From VRUE01 sp963807425 (GTDB lineage Bacteria; Actinomycetota; Thermoleophilia; Solirubrobacterales; 70-9): a stretch of DNA of 64,000 bases. How positions within the stretch are numbered: the first letter of the stretch is position 1; each line of letters opens with the position of its first letter. The notes under the pieces are model-generated. The model saw only the letters and a program-made list of their open reading frames with translations, was not told the DNA's origin and searched no databases. Position numbers and translations under genes: made by a program. Of the stretch, positions 33,992-42,328 are shown in pieces. The stretch covers positions 310,001-374,000 of the forward strand of contig CAWEBZ010000012.1 in the NCBI GenBank assembly GCA_963807425.1, written 5' to 3'.

Positions 33992-34358
33992 GGACGTTGA
34001 AGGCGAAGACGCCGACGCGTTTGCCCGAGACGAACCAGCTCACCCTGTGCTTGCCCGGGATGTTGGTGGTGACCTTGTTGACGTAGAGCGTTCCCTGGAT
34101 CGCCTCCTGTTTGGGGGCGCAGAGGTTTTTCCCGGTCGGGAACTTGACGCAGACCGTGTAGAAGACATCGGCTTTGGTGCTTTTGAAGAAGGCGCCCTTC
34201 TTGCTCGGCTTGGGGCAGGCATGCGACGGTTTCGCGTTCTGGGAGACACCGCAAGCGACGTAGTGCCTGTATGCGGCCCCCTGCGCGGCTGCGGGCGCAG
34301 CGCTCGCCAGCAGCGCGGCGCCCAGCAGCACTGCCGTCAGCGTCTTCAGTCCCTTCAT
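33984..34358 (-). CDS. Small secreted protein inside the tsa cluster
   Basis: A 124-residue exported protein: a basic start (MKGLKTLTAVLLGAALLASA) leads to a signal peptide ending PAAAQG. The mature part has cysteines at YVACGV, SHACPK, YTVCVK and NLCAPK, suggesting two disulfides. The start at 34358 is chosen because GGAGG is 9 nt upstream; the ATG at 34367 abuts that site. It lies between tsaE and tsaB, an unusual place for an exported protein. No domain is recognised. Confidence 0.75.
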   Translation of the reverse strand: MKGLKTLTAVLLGAALLASAAPAAAQGAAYRHYVACGVSQNAKPSHACPKPSKKGAFFKSTKADVFYTVCVKFPTGKNLCAPKQEAIQGTLYVNKVTTNIPGKHRVSWFVSGKRVGVFAFNVPG

Positions 34359-34439
34359 CGGCCGCATCCTCCGTTCGCGTTCAGATTCGAAATTAAGCGG
34401 ACCGATGCTACACGGCACGGTCCCCTCTCCCGAACACTC

Positions 34440-34871
34440 CTATCCGCAGGAGGATGCGGCGCTCAGCTCGATTGCGCGACGGTCGCTGCCGGCGTGAGCC
34501 AGCCGCACAGCTAGCGTCGTGCGACCGGCGAGCTGCGGCCCCGCCACCGCGGGCCACTCGATGAAAGCGACCGTGCCTAGACCCAGGTAGTCCTCGAGCA
34601 GAGCGGGATCCTCGTCCTCGAGGCCTGCCAGCCGGTAGAGATCGAGATGGGAGACCGGGAGCCGCCCGCCCTCATAGCGGTGGCCGATCGTGAAGGTCGG
34701 CGAGGTGATTGGGCCCTCGATCCCCAGAGCGCGGCAGGCGCCGCGGATCAATGTCGTCTTGCCGGCACCGACCTCGCCGCTGACCACGACCACGTCGCCG
34801 GGCCCCAGCCGCTGTGCCAGCCGCGCCCCGAGCGCTTCTGTCTCCTCGGCGGAGCGGGTTTCCTCTTTCAC
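34440..34871 (-). CDS. tsaE: tRNA threonylcarbamoyladenosine biosynthesis ATPase TsaE
   Basis: A 143-residue P-loop ATPase that drives the TsaBDE cycle in t6A synthesis. Walker A is GEVGAGKTTLIRG (about residues 32-44), followed by the family signature SPTFTI and the SHLDLYRL segment, then FIEWP. The GTG start at 34871 overlaps the stop of the uracil-DNA glycosylase gene (GTGA). An exported-protein gene separates it from tsaB. Confidence 0.93.
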   Translation of the reverse strand: MKEETRSAEETEALGARLAQRLGPGDVVVVSGEVGAGKTTLIRGACRALGIEGPITSPTFTIGHRYEGGRLPVSHLDLYRLAGLEDEDPALLEDYLGLGTVAFIEWPAVAGPQLAGRTTLAVRLAHAGSDRRAIELSAASSCG

Positions 34872-35557
34872 CCGAAGAAGTCGAGCTGGTCGGCGGAGGG
34901 CTCGGGCTGCGGGGCGGCGTTCTCGTCCTCCTCGAGCGCCTCGTCCTCGACAGCCTCGACCGGAGCGGGCGAGGCTCCGGCGAGGAGATTCGGCAGGGTC
35001 GCGAAGTCTTTGCGAAGCGTCTCCTTCACCGCCGGCGTCCGCAGCGCTGCCGCCGGGTGGAACAGCGGCAGCAGGAAAACCGTGCGTCCCCCCAGCTCGT
35101 GCACCTGAGGTGCCCCTCGCACCCGGGTGATCCCAGCAGGGTTGCCGCTGAGCAGCTTGGTGGCGAAGTTGCCCAGCGTGCAGACGACCTTCGGCTCGAT
35201 CAGTCGCACCTGTTCGAACAGGTAGGGGCGACAGGCCTCGATCTCGAGCGGCTGCGGGTCGCGGTTGCCGGGCGGGCGGCTCTTCAGCACGTTGGCGATG
35301 AAGACCTCCTCGCGCGAGAGCCCAATCTCCTCCAGCATCTGGTTGAGCAGCTGCCCCGCCCGGCCGACGAAGGGCAGCCCCTGGCGGTCCTCTTCGGCCC
35401 CCGGCGCCTCACCGACGAACATCAGGTCGGCGTTCGCATCCCCCGCGCCGAAAACGGCCTTGGTGCGGGTCTCGTGCAGCGGGCAGCGAGTGCAGTCCTG
35501 GACTTCTTTATAGAGAGCGACCAGCTGCTCACGCCGCTGCTCGGCGGCCTCCCCCAT
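34868..35557 (-). CDS. Type 4-like (Fe-S) uracil-DNA glycosylase
   Basis: A 229-residue family 4/5-type uracil-DNA glycosylase that removes uracil from DNA. It has CTRCPLHETRTKAVFG near the N-terminus (two Fe-S cysteines), the active-site motif GEAPGAEEDRQGLPFVGRAG, FIANVLKSRPPGNRDP with a second pair of motifs around EACRPYL, and HPAAALR as motif 2. The C-terminal 35 residues are an acidic linker ending DQLDFFG, which looks like a short peptide motif and could contact a partner such as the sliding clamp (inference). It overlaps fmdB at TGATG. Confidence 0.9.
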   Translation of the reverse strand: MGEAAEQRREQLVALYKEVQDCTRCPLHETRTKAVFGAGDANADLMFVGEAPGAEEDRQGLPFVGRAGQLLNQMLEEIGLSREEVFIANVLKSRPPGNRDPQPLEIEACRPYLFEQVRLIEPKVVCTLGNFATKLLSGNPAGITRVRGAPQVHELGGRTVFLLPLFHPAAALRTPAVKETLRKDFATLPNLLAGASPAPVEAVEDEALEEDENAAPQPEPSADQLDFFG

Positions 35558-35814
35558 CAGAGCTCCCCTTTTGCCCGCTTGCGCTTGGTCTCAGCCAGCC
35601 GCTCACCACGCGCTGCTTCGCGCTCACCGCGCCTTGCTTCATCGGACTTCACGCCCGCCCCCCGTGGCTGCCGCCCGGCTGGAGACACTCGCGAGAAGAG
35701 CCTCCGCGTACGCCGCGACCCACAGGCCGGACAGGCGAGGCTCTCGGTCCCCACGGCCGTTAGCTCCTCAAAGCGGGTGGCGCAGTCCTCACACTCGAAC
35801 TCGTAGACGGGCAT
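35557..35814 (-). CDS. FmdB-family zinc ribbon protein
   Basis: An 85-residue protein. MPVYEFECEDCATRFEEL and a CPACGS pair form the FmdB/CxxC zinc ribbon (about residues 8-37), followed by a highly charged tail. The family is thought to be regulatory, but its role is not established. It lies 41 nt downstream of panB and is coupled to the glycosylase gene. Confidence 0.85.
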   Translation of the reverse strand: MPVYEFECEDCATRFEELTAVGTESLACPACGSRRTRRLFSRVSPAGRQPRGAGVKSDEARRGEREAARGERLAETKRKRAKGEL

Positions 35815-35855
35815 CGTCCCGCCATCGTAATTCGCACCGGCACTGAGGGGAGCGA

Positions 35856-36776
35856 CTAGGAGAGCGGCTCCCAGTCCCAGGCCTTTGCCGAGGAAAGGCT
35901 CTCCTGTTCGAGGTAGCGGCGGAACTCGGCCAGCTCGGCGGGCTCGACGCTGTAGACGTGGTCGGGTTCGGGGAAGTGGCGTGAGCGGACCTCTTCGGTG
36001 AACTGGCGGACACCGTCGACCATCGCGGCGTGGACGTCGGCGTAGCGCTTGACGAATTTGGGCGTGCGGCCGGTGGTGATACCCAGCAGGTCATGGAAGA
36101 CGAGCACCTGGCCGGCGGTCGCAGGGCCGGCGCCGATGCCGATTGTCGGAATCTCGAGCTTCTCGGCGATCGCCTCGGCGATCGCGGCCGGCACCGCCTC
36201 GAAGACGATCGCGAAGCAGCCGACCGACTGCAGGGCGAGGGCGTCCTCGCAGAGCTGGATCGCGCCCTGGACCGTCTTGCCCTGGGTCTTGTAGCCGCCC
36301 AGCGCGGTGGCGCTCTGCGGAGTCAAGCCGACGTGGCCCATCACCGGGATCCCGGAGCGGATGATCGCCCTGGCCCGCTCGACCGAGGTCCCCCCCGCCT
36401 CCAGCTTGACCACCTGGCAGCCTGTTTCCTTGACCAGCCGCTGGGCGCTGTGGACGGCGAGCTCGTTGCTGGCCTCGTAGCTGCCCATCGGCATGTCGCC
36501 GACCATCAGCGGCGCGCGCAGGCCGCGGCGGACGGCGCGGCCGAGCATCACCATCTCGTCCATCGTCACCGCCTCTGTGCCGGGATAGCCGAGCACGACC
36601 ATCGCCGCGGTGTCGCCGACGAGGACGATGTCGGCACCGGCCTCCTCCGCGACCCGAGCCGAGGGATAGTCGTAGGCGGTAACCATCACGATCGGTTCCC
36701 CGGCCTCCTTCATCTCGGCGAGGCGCGGCAGGGTGACGGGCTTACGCTCGGCGGCGCCGGTCGGCTCGGACCTCAT
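35856..36776 (-). CDS. panB: 3-methyl-2-oxobutanoate hydroxymethyltransferase
   Basis: A 306-residue TIM-barrel enzyme that makes ketopantoate from 3-methyl-2-oxobutanoate, the first step of pantothenate synthesis. Motifs: VMVTAYDYPSARVAEEAGAD, VGDTAAMVVLGYPGTEAVTM, MVGDMPMGSYE, KLEAGG, and GHVGLTPQSA. It is a little longer than the usual 265-280 residues because of its C-terminal extension. The ATG at 36776 overlaps the panD stop (ATGA), completing a panC-panD-panB cluster. Confidence 0.95.
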   Translation of the reverse strand: MRSEPTGAAERKPVTLPRLAEMKEAGEPIVMVTAYDYPSARVAEEAGADIVLVGDTAAMVVLGYPGTEAVTMDEMVMLGRAVRRGLRAPLMVGDMPMGSYEASNELAVHSAQRLVKETGCQVVKLEAGGTSVERARAIIRSGIPVMGHVGLTPQSATALGGYKTQGKTVQGAIQLCEDALALQSVGCFAIVFEAVPAAIAEAIAEKLEIPTIGIGAGPATAGQVLVFHDLLGITTGRTPKFVKRYADVHAAMVDGVRQFTEEVRSRHFPEPDHVYSVEPAELAEFRRYLEQESLSSAKAWDWEPLS

Positions 36777-37153
36777 GAGAGCAGTACCTCCGGGCGGCTG
36801 TCGACGGCGTTGATCTTGTTGTCGTCGTCGACGTGGACGACGACGGGCGAGTAGGTCTCGAGGTCACTCTCGTCGTATGCCCCGAAGGAGGCGACGATGA
36901 TCTTGTGGCCCGGACGGGTGAGGTGGGCGGCGGCGCCGTTCACCTGCATCGTTCGGGAGCCGGGCTCGCCGTCGATCACGTAGGTGACGAAGCGGGCGCC
37001 GTTGTCGATGTCCCAGACGTGGACCTGCTCGTTGGTGATCAGGTCGGCGCTGGCCATCAGCTCGGTGTCGATCGTGATGCTGCCGATGTAGTCGACGTCG
37101 CAATCGGTCACCGTCGCCCGGTGGATCTTTGACTTCAACATCTGCCTCTGCAT
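36773..37153 (-). CDS. panD: Aspartate 1-decarboxylase
   Basis: A 126-residue pyruvoyl enzyme that makes beta-alanine from aspartate. Self-cleavage is expected at Gly24-Ser25 in YIGSITID, the same numbering as in the E. coli enzyme when the ATG at 37153 is used. MLKSKIHRATVT and NGAAAHLTRPGHKIIVASFG are conserved. GGAGG sits just upstream of the ATG. It is the central gene of the pan cluster. Confidence 0.96.
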   Translation of the reverse strand: MQRQMLKSKIHRATVTDCDVDYIGSITIDTELMASADLITNEQVHVWDIDNGARFVTYVIDGEPGSRTMQVNGAAAHLTRPGHKIIVASFGAYDESDLETYSPVVVHVDDDNKINAVDSRPEVLLS

Positions 37154-37187
37154 GGCGCCTCCGTCGGCTCCTCGTGGGTTCAGTGGG

Positions 37188-38093
37188 TCAAGGTCGGATC
37201 ACTACGTTGTCGATCAGACGCGCACCGCCCACCTGGGCCGCGAGCGCGATCAGAACCGGACTGCCGTTCAACGCGGCAACCGGCTGCAAGCTTTCGGCGT
37301 CACGCGCCTCCAGGTACTCAGGCTCGATCCCCGCTGCCTCGAGCTCGACGCGGGCGGCCGCGAGGCCGGCGGCGAGCGAGTCGGCTCGGGCCGTTTCCTC
37401 GGCGAGGCGGAGGGCGCGCGAGAGCGCTGCCGCGCGCTCGCGGTCCTCGGGGCCGAGGTAGGCGTTGCGGGAACTCATCGCCAGGCCGTCGGGCTCGCGC
37501 ACCGTCGGTAGCACCTCGATCCGGACCGGGAAGTCGAGGTCGCGGACCATGCGGCGGATCACCGCCGCCTGCTGGGCGTCCTTCTGGCCGAAGTAGGCGA
37601 CGTCGGGCTGGACCGAGTTGAAGAGCTTGGCGACGACGGTGGTGACGCCCCGGAAGTGCTCCGGGCCGCGCCGGGCCGGGTATCCGTCGAGGACGTCGGT
37701 GAGGCCGCCCTCGACCTCGACCAGCGTGGAGAAGCCCTCCGGATAGACCCCCTCGACCGGCGGCGCGTAGACGAAGTCGACGCCCGCTTCCGCGGCGAGG
37801 CGCAGGTCCCGCTCCTCGTCCCGCGGGTAGCGGTCCAGATCCTCGCCCGGGCCGAACTGGGTCGGGTTGACGAAGAGGCTCATGACGACGACGTCGCACT
37901 CGGCGCGAGCGGCGCGCAGCAGTGAGAGGTGGCCCTCGTGGAGAAAGCCCATCGTCGGCACGAGGCCGATCGAGGCGCCCTCGCGGCGCGCAGGGGCTAG
38001 CGCGGCTCGAAGCTCATCCTTTGCTCGGAGGGGCTTCACGTCGCCAGTCACGTGTGGGGAATCGACGAGTTCGACGAGGTTCATAAGGTCCAT
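37188..38093 (-). CDS. panC: Pantothenate synthetase
   Basis: A 301-residue ligase that joins pantoate and beta-alanine using ATP. Motifs: VPTMGFLHEGHLSLLRAA (HIGH-like), SLFVNPTQFGPGEDLDRYPR, YFGQKDAQQ and MSSRNAYL. An N-terminal extension of about 20 residues precedes the core; a second ATG lies 9 nt downstream. It is the first gene of panC-panD-panB, 34 nt before panD. Confidence 0.95.
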   Translation of the reverse strand: MDLMNLVELVDSPHVTGDVKPLRAKDELRAALAPARREGASIGLVPTMGFLHEGHLSLLRAARAECDVVVMSLFVNPTQFGPGEDLDRYPRDEERDLRLAAEAGVDFVYAPPVEGVYPEGFSTLVEVEGGLTDVLDGYPARRGPEHFRGVTTVVAKLFNSVQPDVAYFGQKDAQQAAVIRRMVRDLDFPVRIEVLPTVREPDGLAMSSRNAYLGPEDRERAAALSRALRLAEETARADSLAAGLAAARVELEAAGIEPEYLEARDAESLQPVAALNGSPVLIALAAQVGGARLIDNVVIRP

Positions 38094-38142
38094 GCCCTGG
38101 GGGTCACGGCCGAAGGCCGATTATAGGGACTGCCCGGCGGAA

Positions 38143-38748
38143 CTAGGTGGCCTTGATCACATTCGCCGGAGCACCGGCCGCGATCGTGCCTGGCGGCAGG
38201 TCGCGGGTTACCACCGAGTTGGCGCCGATCACGCAGCGGTCACCGATCGTCACCCCGCTGGTGACGACGCAATTGACCCCGAACCAGCAGTTGGAGCCGA
38301 TCCTGACTGGGCCGTTCGAGGTGAAGCCCTGCTGCGTGACCGGCGTCTCGGGATCGTCGAAGCGGTGCTCGGAGTCGCCGACGAAGCAACCGTTGGCGAA
38401 CATCGTGTGGTCGCCGACCTCGATCAGCTCGAGCGCCGCGAACATCGTGTTGCGGTTGAGGAAGCAGTCCTCGCCGATCTCGATCCGGGCCTGCGGCGCC
38501 AGCGTCAGCCAGCAGCCTGGCTCCAGCAGCGTGCCCTCGCCGATCTTCAGCCGCCCCTCGTCGAGCGCCTCCAGCGCCTCCCCCTCCAGCGGCTGACGGA
38601 TGAAGAAGCCACCGCGGGCGGCGTGCCGGGCGAGCCGCAAGCGGCGCAGGAGACGGCCGTTGCGCTCGTACCAGCGCCGCTTCGCCCACCAGACGCGCCA
38701 ACCCCTGTGCTCGCCAGCCACATCGGCAGCATTCCAGACAGGCGGCAT
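38143..38748 (-). CDS. Hexapeptide-repeat (left-handed beta-helix) acyltransferase
   Basis: A 201-residue protein. The first 45 residues are Arg/Trp-rich. The rest carries hexapeptide turns (IEIGEDCFLNRNTMF, IEVGDHTMFANGCFVG, VRIGSNCWFGVNCVVTSGVT, IGDRCVIGANSVVTRDLPPG) and ends AGAPANVI, as in acetyltransferases of the maltose/galactoside type. It probably acetylates a sugar or surface glycan. Its start codon lies only 12 nt from that of the divergent ROK kinase, so leader and promoter space is very limited. Confidence 0.85.
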   Translation of the reverse strand: MPPVWNAADVAGEHRGWRVWWAKRRWYERNGRLLRRLRLARHAARGGFFIRQPLEGEALEALDEGRLKIGEGTLLEPGCWLTLAPQARIEIGEDCFLNRNTMFAALELIEVGDHTMFANGCFVGDSEHRFDDPETPVTQQGFTSNGPVRIGSNCWFGVNCVVTSGVTIGDRCVIGANSVVTRDLPPGTIAAGAPANVIKAT

Positions 38749-38760
38749 AGACTGCGGCGC

Positions 38761-39720
38761 ATGGCGGCGCTGCGCGGAGGAATCGACCTCGGAGGGACCA
38801 AGATCCAGACGGCGATCGTCGACTCCGGCGGCGAAGTGATGGGCCAGTCACGTCGTCCCACCCCGACCGACGGGGGACCGCAGGACGTTGCGGACGAGAT
38901 GGCTGCCGCGCTGCGCGAGGCGGCCGAGGAAGCCGGCGTCGAGACCGCCGCCCTGGAGGGCATCGGAGTCGGCTCCCCGGGCGATGCCGACGAGCGCACC
39001 GGGGTCGTCTCCGGCGCCCGCAACCTGCCCGGCTGGGAGGGGAGCTTCCCGCTCGCCGACACCCTGAAGGAGGCGCTGGGCTCCGAGGTCCGCGTCGGCA
39101 ACGACGTTCAGGTCGCGACCGAGGCCGAGTTTCACCTCGGTGCCGGGCGCGAGTTCTCCAGCCTGATTGGGGTCTTCTGGGGGACGGGGGTCGGTGGCGG
39201 TCTCGTTCTCGACGCCAAGCCATGGCTCGGCCGCGGCGCAGCCGGCGAGATCGGCCACGTGGTGGTCAAGCGTGGCGGCGCCAAGTGCCCCTGCGGGCGC
39301 AAGGGCTGCATGGAGGCCTATGCGGGACGAGCGGCGATGGAAGCCGAGGCTCGCCGCCAGCACGAGGAGGGCCATAAGACAGATCTCTTCAAGCTGATGC
39401 ACAAGCACGAGAAACCGCGGCTGACCAGCGGCATCTGGGAGCGCGCGCTCGACCATAGCGACCACCTCGCGGAGAAACTGATCGACCGCGCAATCGAGGC
39501 GCTGGGAACAGGGATCGCCTCGGCAATCAACCTGCTCGACCCCGAAGCGGTGATCATCGGCGGTGGGCTCGGGGTTCGCTTCGGCGAGCGCTACATGGAG
39601 CCGCTGACCAAGGAGATGGGCAAGCACCTCTTCGTCGACGAGCGCCCGCCCGCCGTGCGCGTGGCCTCGCTCGGCGACCTCGGCGGCGCCGTCGGCGCCT
39701 CCCTCCTCTTCGCTCGCTAA
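38761..39720 (+). CDS. ROK-family sugar kinase (glucokinase-like)
   Basis: A 319-residue kinase. GGIDLGGTKIQTAIVDSGG is the phosphate-binding N-terminus. GVGSPGDAD and VGNDVQVATEAEFHLG form the sugar site, GTGVGGGLV is the second nucleotide motif, and the ROK zinc motif is CPCGRKGCMEAY with the preceding GEIGHVVV. It likely phosphorylates glucose or a related hexose using ATP or polyphosphate. An open frame extends far upstream, but the start at 38761 fits the family exactly. No ribosome binding site is visible, which together with the 12-nt gap to the divergent gene suggests a leaderless transcript. Confidence 0.9.
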   Translation: MAALRGGIDLGGTKIQTAIVDSGGEVMGQSRRPTPTDGGPQDVADEMAAALREAAEEAGVETAALEGIGVGSPGDADERTGVVSGARNLPGWEGSFPLADTLKEALGSEVRVGNDVQVATEAEFHLGAGREFSSLIGVFWGTGVGGGLVLDAKPWLGRGAAGEIGHVVVKRGGAKCPCGRKGCMEAYAGRAAMEAEARRQHEEGHKTDLFKLMHKHEKPRLTSGIWERALDHSDHLAEKLIDRAIEALGTGIASAINLLDPEAVIIGGGLGVRFGERYMEPLTKEMGKHLFVDERPPAVRVASLGDLGGAVGASLLFAR

Positions 39721-39733
39721 TACAAATTATTTC

Positions 39734-39762
39734 TTGACTAATCCAGGGGCGTGTGGTACGGG
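39734..39762 (+). promoter_or_regulatory. Candidate promoter of the secreted protein at 39818
   Basis: TTGACT (39734-39739) and TACGGG (39757-39762) are spaced by 17 nt. The -35 is a near-perfect sigma-70 match and the -10 is weak. It lies 55 nt before the ATG at 39818 in otherwise GC-rich sequence. Confidence 0.4.
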
Positions 39763-39817
39763 ATAGCGTCACCAGTCCTGCCCGGCGGCCGACCCGCCTG
39801 GCGGAAAGCGAGATCCC

Positions 39818-41086
39818 ATGAGACTCGTTCGCGTTCTCATCCTCACCGCGGCCATGGTGACTGTGATGGCAGCAGCATTCGCTGCACCCTCCACCGCCAC
39901 GGTGATGTGTGAAATTGGGACCATTGCATGTCCCGAAGAAGACATCTATCCCGCCAAAACAACGGTATCCGGTGTGCTCAAATCAGGCACTCAAGCCACC
40001 TTCGAAGGGGGCTTCGGCTCTGTCAAATGCTCGGAATCGATCCTAGAAGGGCAATCGCTCGAAAAAGAAGCCGGACAGCTGACCGGAACGCTTGCCTCGC
40101 TGAAACTCCTTGCATGCAAATCCGGCGAAACCAGCTGCACCGTGACAGCTTCGACTCTGCCCTTCAACACGAAACTCACCTACACAAGCGGCGATGAAGG
40201 CACGTTGCTCGTCAGCAGCAAAGAAAAAACGCCGACCGTGAAATTCGAATGCGGAAAAATCATCAACTGCAGCGCAAGCGGAAATCTGGAACTGACGATG
40301 GACGGAGGCGAACCTGGCAGCATCATCGCCTCGAAAGAGCCTCTTACCGGCGAAGGTGCCTGCGCCAAAACGACGTTCACGGCAACCTACACACTGAACG
40401 CACCAAGCAGCGGATATGTCTTTGTAGCCCAGGCCCAGGTGGCAGGAACGTTACTGTGCTCAGAACCGCCGGAAACGGTCATGGGGAAACTGAAATGCCC
40501 CACTGGAAAATCCTATTCCGGCGAAATCAAAGGCGAACTCGCGGCCGGAAACGCGGAATTCAAATCCATGGCGGAACCCGCGAAGGGGGTCAGCTGTAAT
40601 CAGACGACCTATGAAGGACAGTTCGAAAGCGATGGAACCAAAGCCGCGGTCAATGGCGGCATCAACAAACTCGCCTTTTCCAGCATAGTCGGTGGCATCC
40701 CAAATAAACCGTGCTCCGGAAGCTTCGAAGCCGCTAATCCGGTGAAAGTGACGGTAGAAGGCCTGTCATATCGCGACGCTAAATTCTTCTACCAAAGCGT
40801 CTTCAACCCTCAGGGAGGCTTCGAGGTCCGAGCGAATATGGTCGACATCAAGTTTGAAATCGAAAACGGCATGAACCCACTCCCCACCTGCAAATACACG
40901 GCTCCGCGCCTTTGGGGCTACGTAGTCAACGGCGCCGGCATGAATCCGAGTCAGATGACGCTGATTGGGAGTCGACTCGTAAAGGTGGCCGGCGGGGCGG
41001 GTGTCTGCCCCCCTGACCTGCAGCTCACGGCTCAGGTGACTGTCAAAGGCGTCGGCGGTGGAAACGTCTACATAGCCCGCGACTAG
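39818..41086 (+). CDS. Secreted protein with Cys-anchored repeats, unusual codon use
   Basis: A 422-residue exported protein with a signal peptide (VRVLILTAAMVTVMAAAFA ending PSTA). The mature region contains many cysteines in loosely repeated beta-type segments (SVKCSESIL, LLACKSGETSC, KFECGKIINCS, TLLCSEP, GVSCNQTTYEGQFESDG). In style it resembles the surface proteins at 1-26 kb, though I cannot align it to one. Codons strongly favour AAA and GAA over the AAG and GAG used by flanking genes, and local GC is visibly lower, hinting at transfer or different selection. It is transcribed alone. A hairpin at 41103-41138 separates it from the convergent permease gene. Confidence 0.8.
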   Translation: MRLVRVLILTAAMVTVMAAAFAAPSTATVMCEIGTIACPEEDIYPAKTTVSGVLKSGTQATFEGGFGSVKCSESILEGQSLEKEAGQLTGTLASLKLLACKSGETSCTVTASTLPFNTKLTYTSGDEGTLLVSSKEKTPTVKFECGKIINCSASGNLELTMDGGEPGSIIASKEPLTGEGACAKTTFTATYTLNAPSSGYVFVAQAQVAGTLLCSEPPETVMGKLKCPTGKSYSGEIKGELAAGNAEFKSMAEPAKGVSCNQTTYEGQFESDGTKAAVNGGINKLAFSSIVGGIPNKPCSGSFEAANPVKVTVEGLSYRDAKFFYQSVFNPQGGFEVRANMVDIKFEIENGMNPLPTCKYTAPRLWGYVVNGAGMNPSQMTLIGSRLVKVAGGAGVCPPDLQLTAQVTVKGVGGGNVYIARD

Positions 41087-41102
41087 ACAAGAACTCCCAC
41101 CT

Positions 41103-41138
41103 CCAGGCGGCCGGTCTCACACCCGGCCGGCCGCCTGG
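41103..41138. terminator. Hairpin between convergent genes (bidirectional terminator candidate)
   Basis: CCAGGCGGCCGG (41103-41114) pairs with CCGGCCGCCTGG (41127-41138). It lies after the stop at 41086 on the plus strand and overlaps the last codons of the permease on the minus strand. There is no long T-run on either side. Confidence 0.5.
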
Positions 41139-42328
41139 CGCTGCTGGCGGGCGATCGCGTCGATGATCACGGCGATCAGGAGGACGCCGCCGGTGACCAT
41201 GAACTTGACCGCGGAGGAGAGCGCGAGCAGGTCCATGCCGTTGGAGATCGAGCCGATCACGAGGGCGCCCAGCAGCGCCGTCCAGACCGCACCACGGCCG
41301 CCGAAGAGACTCGTACCGGCGATTACCGGGCCGGCGATCGCCAGCAGCAGCAGTTCGCTGCCGCCGGAGCTCTGGTTGACCGCAAGCAGGCGCGAGGCGG
41401 CGAGAATGCCGCCGATCGCGGACATCGTGCCGGCGATCGCGAAGACCGCGACCCGGACCCTGTTTATCGGGATGCCCGCCCGGCGCGCCGCCTCGGCGTT
41501 GCCGCCAACGGCGTAGACGTGGCGACCGAAGGTCGTCTGCTTGGCGACGTATTCCATCCCGACCACGAAGGCGAGCAGGATAAGGAGCGCCAGCGGCACG
41601 CCCCGGTCGGAGTTGAGGACCGCGACGACGACGATCGCCACGACCGAGACCAGGGCGATCCGCAATAGAGGTGGGGCCAGGCTCTCACCGGTGAGGCCGG
41701 CTGCCGCTCGCCGCCGGTGGCCCACCAGGACAACGGCGGCGTAGGCGCCGATCACGATCGCGGCGAAGACCCAGCCGGCGGCCTCGGAATAGAAGGTGTT
41801 GGCGAGGCCTGTGATCTTGGGATCGGTGATGTTGATCGAGCCGGTCGATCCGAGCACCTGCAGCAGGGCGCCCTGCCAGGCGAGCAGGCCAGCGAGGGTG
41901 ACGACGAACGAGGGGACGCCGAAGCGGCTGAACAGCGCTCCCTGCAGCAGGCCGATCGCCGTCCCCGCGAGGACTCCCGCCGCAATTGCCAGGTAGGGGC
42001 TCCAGCCGTGCTTGACATTCAGTACCGCGACGATCGCTGCGGCGAGGCCGCTGACGGCACCCACCGAGAGGTCGATCTCTCCCAACAGCAGCACGTAGAC
42101 GACGCCGATCGAGATCAGCCCGACCGCGGTGATTTGCAGCATCAGGTTGGTCAGGTTCTCCGCCGAGAGGAAGCGGTCGTTCTCGAATTGGAAGATCGCC
42201 CAGATCACGGCCAGCCCGAGGACGACTCGCAGCGACGCGAGGTCGCCCTGGATGAAGCGCCTCAGGGTCTCGGACCTGGTGCTGGAGGCCCCCTCCGTCG
42301 TGGGACTGGCGGCCCCCTCCGCGCTCAT
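41117..42328 (-). CDS. Sugar ABC transporter permease (xylose/ribose type)
   Basis: A 403-residue membrane protein of the XylH/RbsC group. About ten hydrophobic helices are visible, with the signature VLLLGEIDLSVGAVSGLAAA after helix 2, the coupling-loop segment AVGGNAEAARRAGIPINRVR near residue 285, and GTSLFGGRGAVWTALLGAL. Its ATG at 42328 overlaps the ATP-binding gene by 4 nt. With the two genes upstream it forms a three-gene importer (binding protein, ATPase, permease). Confidence 0.92.
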   Translation of the reverse strand: MSAEGAASPTTEGASSTRSETLRRFIQGDLASLRVVLGLAVIWAIFQFENDRFLSAENLTNLMLQITAVGLISIGVVYVLLLGEIDLSVGAVSGLAAAIVAVLNVKHGWSPYLAIAAGVLAGTAIGLLQGALFSRFGVPSFVVTLAGLLAWQGALLQVLGSTGSINITDPKITGLANTFYSEAAGWVFAAIVIGAYAAVVLVGHRRRAAAGLTGESLAPPLLRIALVSVVAIVVVAVLNSDRGVPLALLILLAFVVGMEYVAKQTTFGRHVYAVGGNAEAARRAGIPINRVRVAVFAIAGTMSAIGGILAASRLLAVNQSSGGSELLLLAIAGPVIAGTSLFGGRGAVWTALLGALVIGSISNGMDLLALSSAVKFMVTGGVLLIAVIIDAIARQQRQAAGRV

